DNA from: Lautropia sp. SCN 69-89
Lineage (GTDB): Bacteria; Pseudomonadota; Gammaproteobacteria; Burkholderiales; Burkholderiaceae_E
DNA: 42,505 nucleotides
Assembly: GCA_001724855.1 (NCBI GenBank)
Contig: MEED01000028.1
Span: 1-42,505, forward strand
Direction of reading: 5' to 3'
Under the pieces are notes generated by a model that worked only from the letters and a program-made list of their open reading frames with translations, was not told the origin of the DNA and did not search any database. A program made the position numbers and the translations under genes. Below are positions 40,959 to 42,505 of this stretch, piece by piece (within the stretch, counting starts at the first letter, position 1; each line of letters begins with the position of its first letter).

Positions 40959-42505
40959 TCAGGCCTGGACCCCGTTCTGCGCGAAAGCGGCCAGCAGCTC
41001 GCGCAATCGGGCGAGCTGTGGCGGCTTGGCCATCACGTGAACATCGTCGGGCGCGCGGTCGCACAGGGTCTCCACCCGGAACTCGCCCGACAGCAGGATC
41101 GCCGGCGTGCGGCGTCCCTCGACGCGGCGCAACTCGTCGATCAGGTGCAGCCCGTCCCACGCGCCGGGCAGCCTGAAGTCGGAGATGATCGCGTCGAACG
41201 AGCGTTCGGCCCCGGCAGCCAGCATCAGCGCCTCCTCGCCGCTGGCCACCGCGTCGACCAGGATGCCCCATTGCTGCAGCATCTGACCTAGCGCATCGCG
41301 CATCGAATCGTCGTCCTCGATGAACAGCACGTAGGCGCCGGCCAGGGCCTCGACAGGCGGCGCAGCGGCGGCTCCCTGTACGGCGGGTCCAGACGCGGCA
41401 GGGCCCTCACCGTCACGCTCCTCCTCGCTGCGACTCGCCGGCGCTGCTGCCAGGTAAGGGGCCACGGGCATCTCACAGTGCCGGGGGCTCACCGCAGAAA
41501 CAGGGTCGAATGCATTCGGGATCCGACCGGGCGCGTGTGCGAAAGCGTCCGCTTGCGCGACGCCGTCGATGCGCGCTCCTCCATCCACCTTCGCGACACG
41601 GGCCGAATGTCCGCGCTGAGGCAGGGCGCCGGGCGCCGACGCCTCGCGGGAAGCCACGGTGGACGTCCCCTGCGCAGCAATTGCGGGTATCGACAGCCTG
41701 AACCAGGTGCCGACCCCGAGCCGCGAATCGAACTGGAGCGAGTGCCCGGGAAGGCGCGACACGGCTTCGCGAACGATCGACAGGCCCAGCCCGTGCCCGT
41801 GCTCGGGGTTGCGGGCGTGGTTGGCCACCTGGAAGTATTCGTCGAACATGCGACGCTGGTCCGCCGGCGCGATCCCGATTCCGTTGTCGCGCACTTCGAT
41901 CAGGAGGCCGCCACCCGAACGTCGGACGCGCACCAGTACCCAGGCAGCCCGCTCGACCGACGAGAACTTCAGCGCGTTACCCGTGAGATTCGACAGGATG
42001 TCCCAGAGCCGGTTCTCGTTGCTCAGGGCGAACTGGCGACCGCTGCGCGGTCGGCGCACGACGAGACGGACTCCACGGCGCGCCGCCTCGGCCGCGTAGA
42101 CATTGTCGAGACGCTCGAGCACGCTGCGCAGATCGGTGGGTCCCACCGGCAACGGGGCTTCGCGATCGCGCAAGCCGCCGAGTTCCGAGAGCCGGTCGAG
42201 GTTTCCGCTCAGTGCGGAAACGCAGGCATCGAGCCGCTCGACCGTACCCGCCAGGCCCGCAGGCTCCAGCACTTCGTTGCGGGCGCGCAACAGTTGCGCA
42301 TAGAGAGCGAGACTGGCCAGCGGTTGACGCAAATCGTGGCTGACCGCTGCCAGGACCCGAGTCTTGGCAGCGTCGGCGTCCGCCGCGTTGCGCGCCATCT
42401 CCTCCAGCGACCGGGTGGCCTCGGCCAGCTGCCTCGAACTCCAGAAGAGCGCCCGCTCGCGCCGCTCGATCTCGACGGACATGATCCAGCCGATGAGGTT
42501 GGCCA
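40959..42505 (-). CDS. Hybrid sensor histidine kinase with C-terminal receiver (5' end outside window)
   Basis: From the in-frame ATG at 42482 there are 507 residues, but the frame stays open to the window edge (ANLIGWIM precedes it), so a membrane-anchored sensor probably precedes it. Order: helical linker, HisKA with H49 (AAVSHDLRQPLASL), HATPase with NLTGNALKF (N box), DNGIGIAP (G1) and GHGLGLSI (G2), a 90-residue disordered Ala/Pro linker, then a receiver domain (FIEDDDSMRDAL, phospho-aspartate in IISDFRLPG, LLSGEF, MAKPP). The terminal receiver without output suggests a phosphorelay to a separate regulator. Signal unknown. Confidence 0.88.
   Translation of the reverse strand, partial: ANLIGWIMSVEIERRERALFWSSRQLAEATRSLEEMARNAADADAAKTRVLAAVSHDLRQPLASLALYAQLLRARNEVLEPAGLAGTVERLDACVSALSGNLDRLSELGGLRDREAPLPVGPTDLRSVLERLDNVYAAEAARRGVRLVVRRPRSGRQFALSNENRLWDILSNLTGNALKFSSVERAAWVLVRVRRSGGGLLIEVRDNGIGIAPADQRRMFDEYFQVANHARNPEHGHGLGLSIVREAVSRLPGHSLQFDSRLGVGTWFRLSIPAIAAQGTSTVASREASAPGALPQRGHSARVAKVDGGARIDGVAQADAFAHAPGRIPNAFDPVSAVSPRHCEMPVAPYLAAAPASRSEEERDGEGPAASGPAVQGAAAAPPVEALAGAYVLFIEDDDSMRDALGQMLQQWGILVDAVASGEEALMLAAGAERSFDAIISDFRLPGAWDGLHLIDELRRVEGRRTPAILLSGEFRVETLCDRAPDDVHVMAKPPQLARLRELLAAFAQNGVQA

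Overview
The window is GC-rich, gene-dense bacterial DNA. Protein styles (LysR/IorAB locus, TRAP and Liv transporters, many CoA enzymes) suggest a betaproteobacterium, probably Burkholderiales; this is inference from family resemblance, not from a marker gene.

Region 1 (1-6502, all genes on the minus strand) is the right part of an integrated mobile element cut by the window's left edge. Read from its integrase end it holds a tyrosine integrase, two unrecognised proteins, an AlpA-like regulator, a winged-helix protein, a PC4/p15 ssDNA-binding protein, a winged-helix replication-type protein followed by three palindromic repeats spaced exactly 44 bp, a small unknown protein, a repeat-rich non-coding spacer, an HK97 major capsid gene and then a prohead protease. 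An integrase-AlpA-replication module running into capsid and protease, with capsid before protease, points to a capsid-forming phage satellite (cf-PICI-like) rather than an ordinary prophage.

Region 2 (6459-8083) is a 1.6-kb islet between two 44-bp direct repeats (42/44 identical) that are 3' ends of a tRNA gene, probably tRNA-Arg(CCT). It carries two toxin-antitoxin loci: a FitA-like antitoxin with a deleted PIN toxin, and an apparently intact UPF0175/DUF3368 pair. An addiction-module antidote fragment lies just outside. These are tandem att scars at one tRNA hot spot; the intact tRNA should lie left of the window.

Region 3 (8325-24477) is chromosomal metabolism. It holds a cysteine-synthase-like PLP enzyme, a metallophosphoesterase, an acyl-CoA synthetase/2-hydroxyacyl-CoA-lyase-like pair, a LysR regulator divergent from indolepyruvate:ferredoxin oxidoreductase-like genes (iorA, iorB), a TRAP transporter whose binding-protein gene has an in-frame TAG, a HAD-UbiA fusion divergent from an acyltransferase, and a TetR regulator.

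Region 4 (24478-40936) is a catabolic block. A TetR-controlled operon encodes an SDR, carboxyltransferase, acyl-CoA dehydrogenase, biotin carboxylase, enoyl-CoA hydratase and thioesterase; its content resembles the atu (acyclic terpene/geranyl-CoA) pathway more than the liu pathway. Next comes a branched-chain-type ABC importer operon (LivHMGF, a long-chain acyl-CoA synthetase, a binding protein), then a long-chain-type acyl-CoA dehydrogenase divergent from a thiolase. Together they could import, CoA-activate, carboxylate and beta-oxidise a branched or isoprenoid acid. The window ends inside a hybrid histidine kinase (40959-42505).
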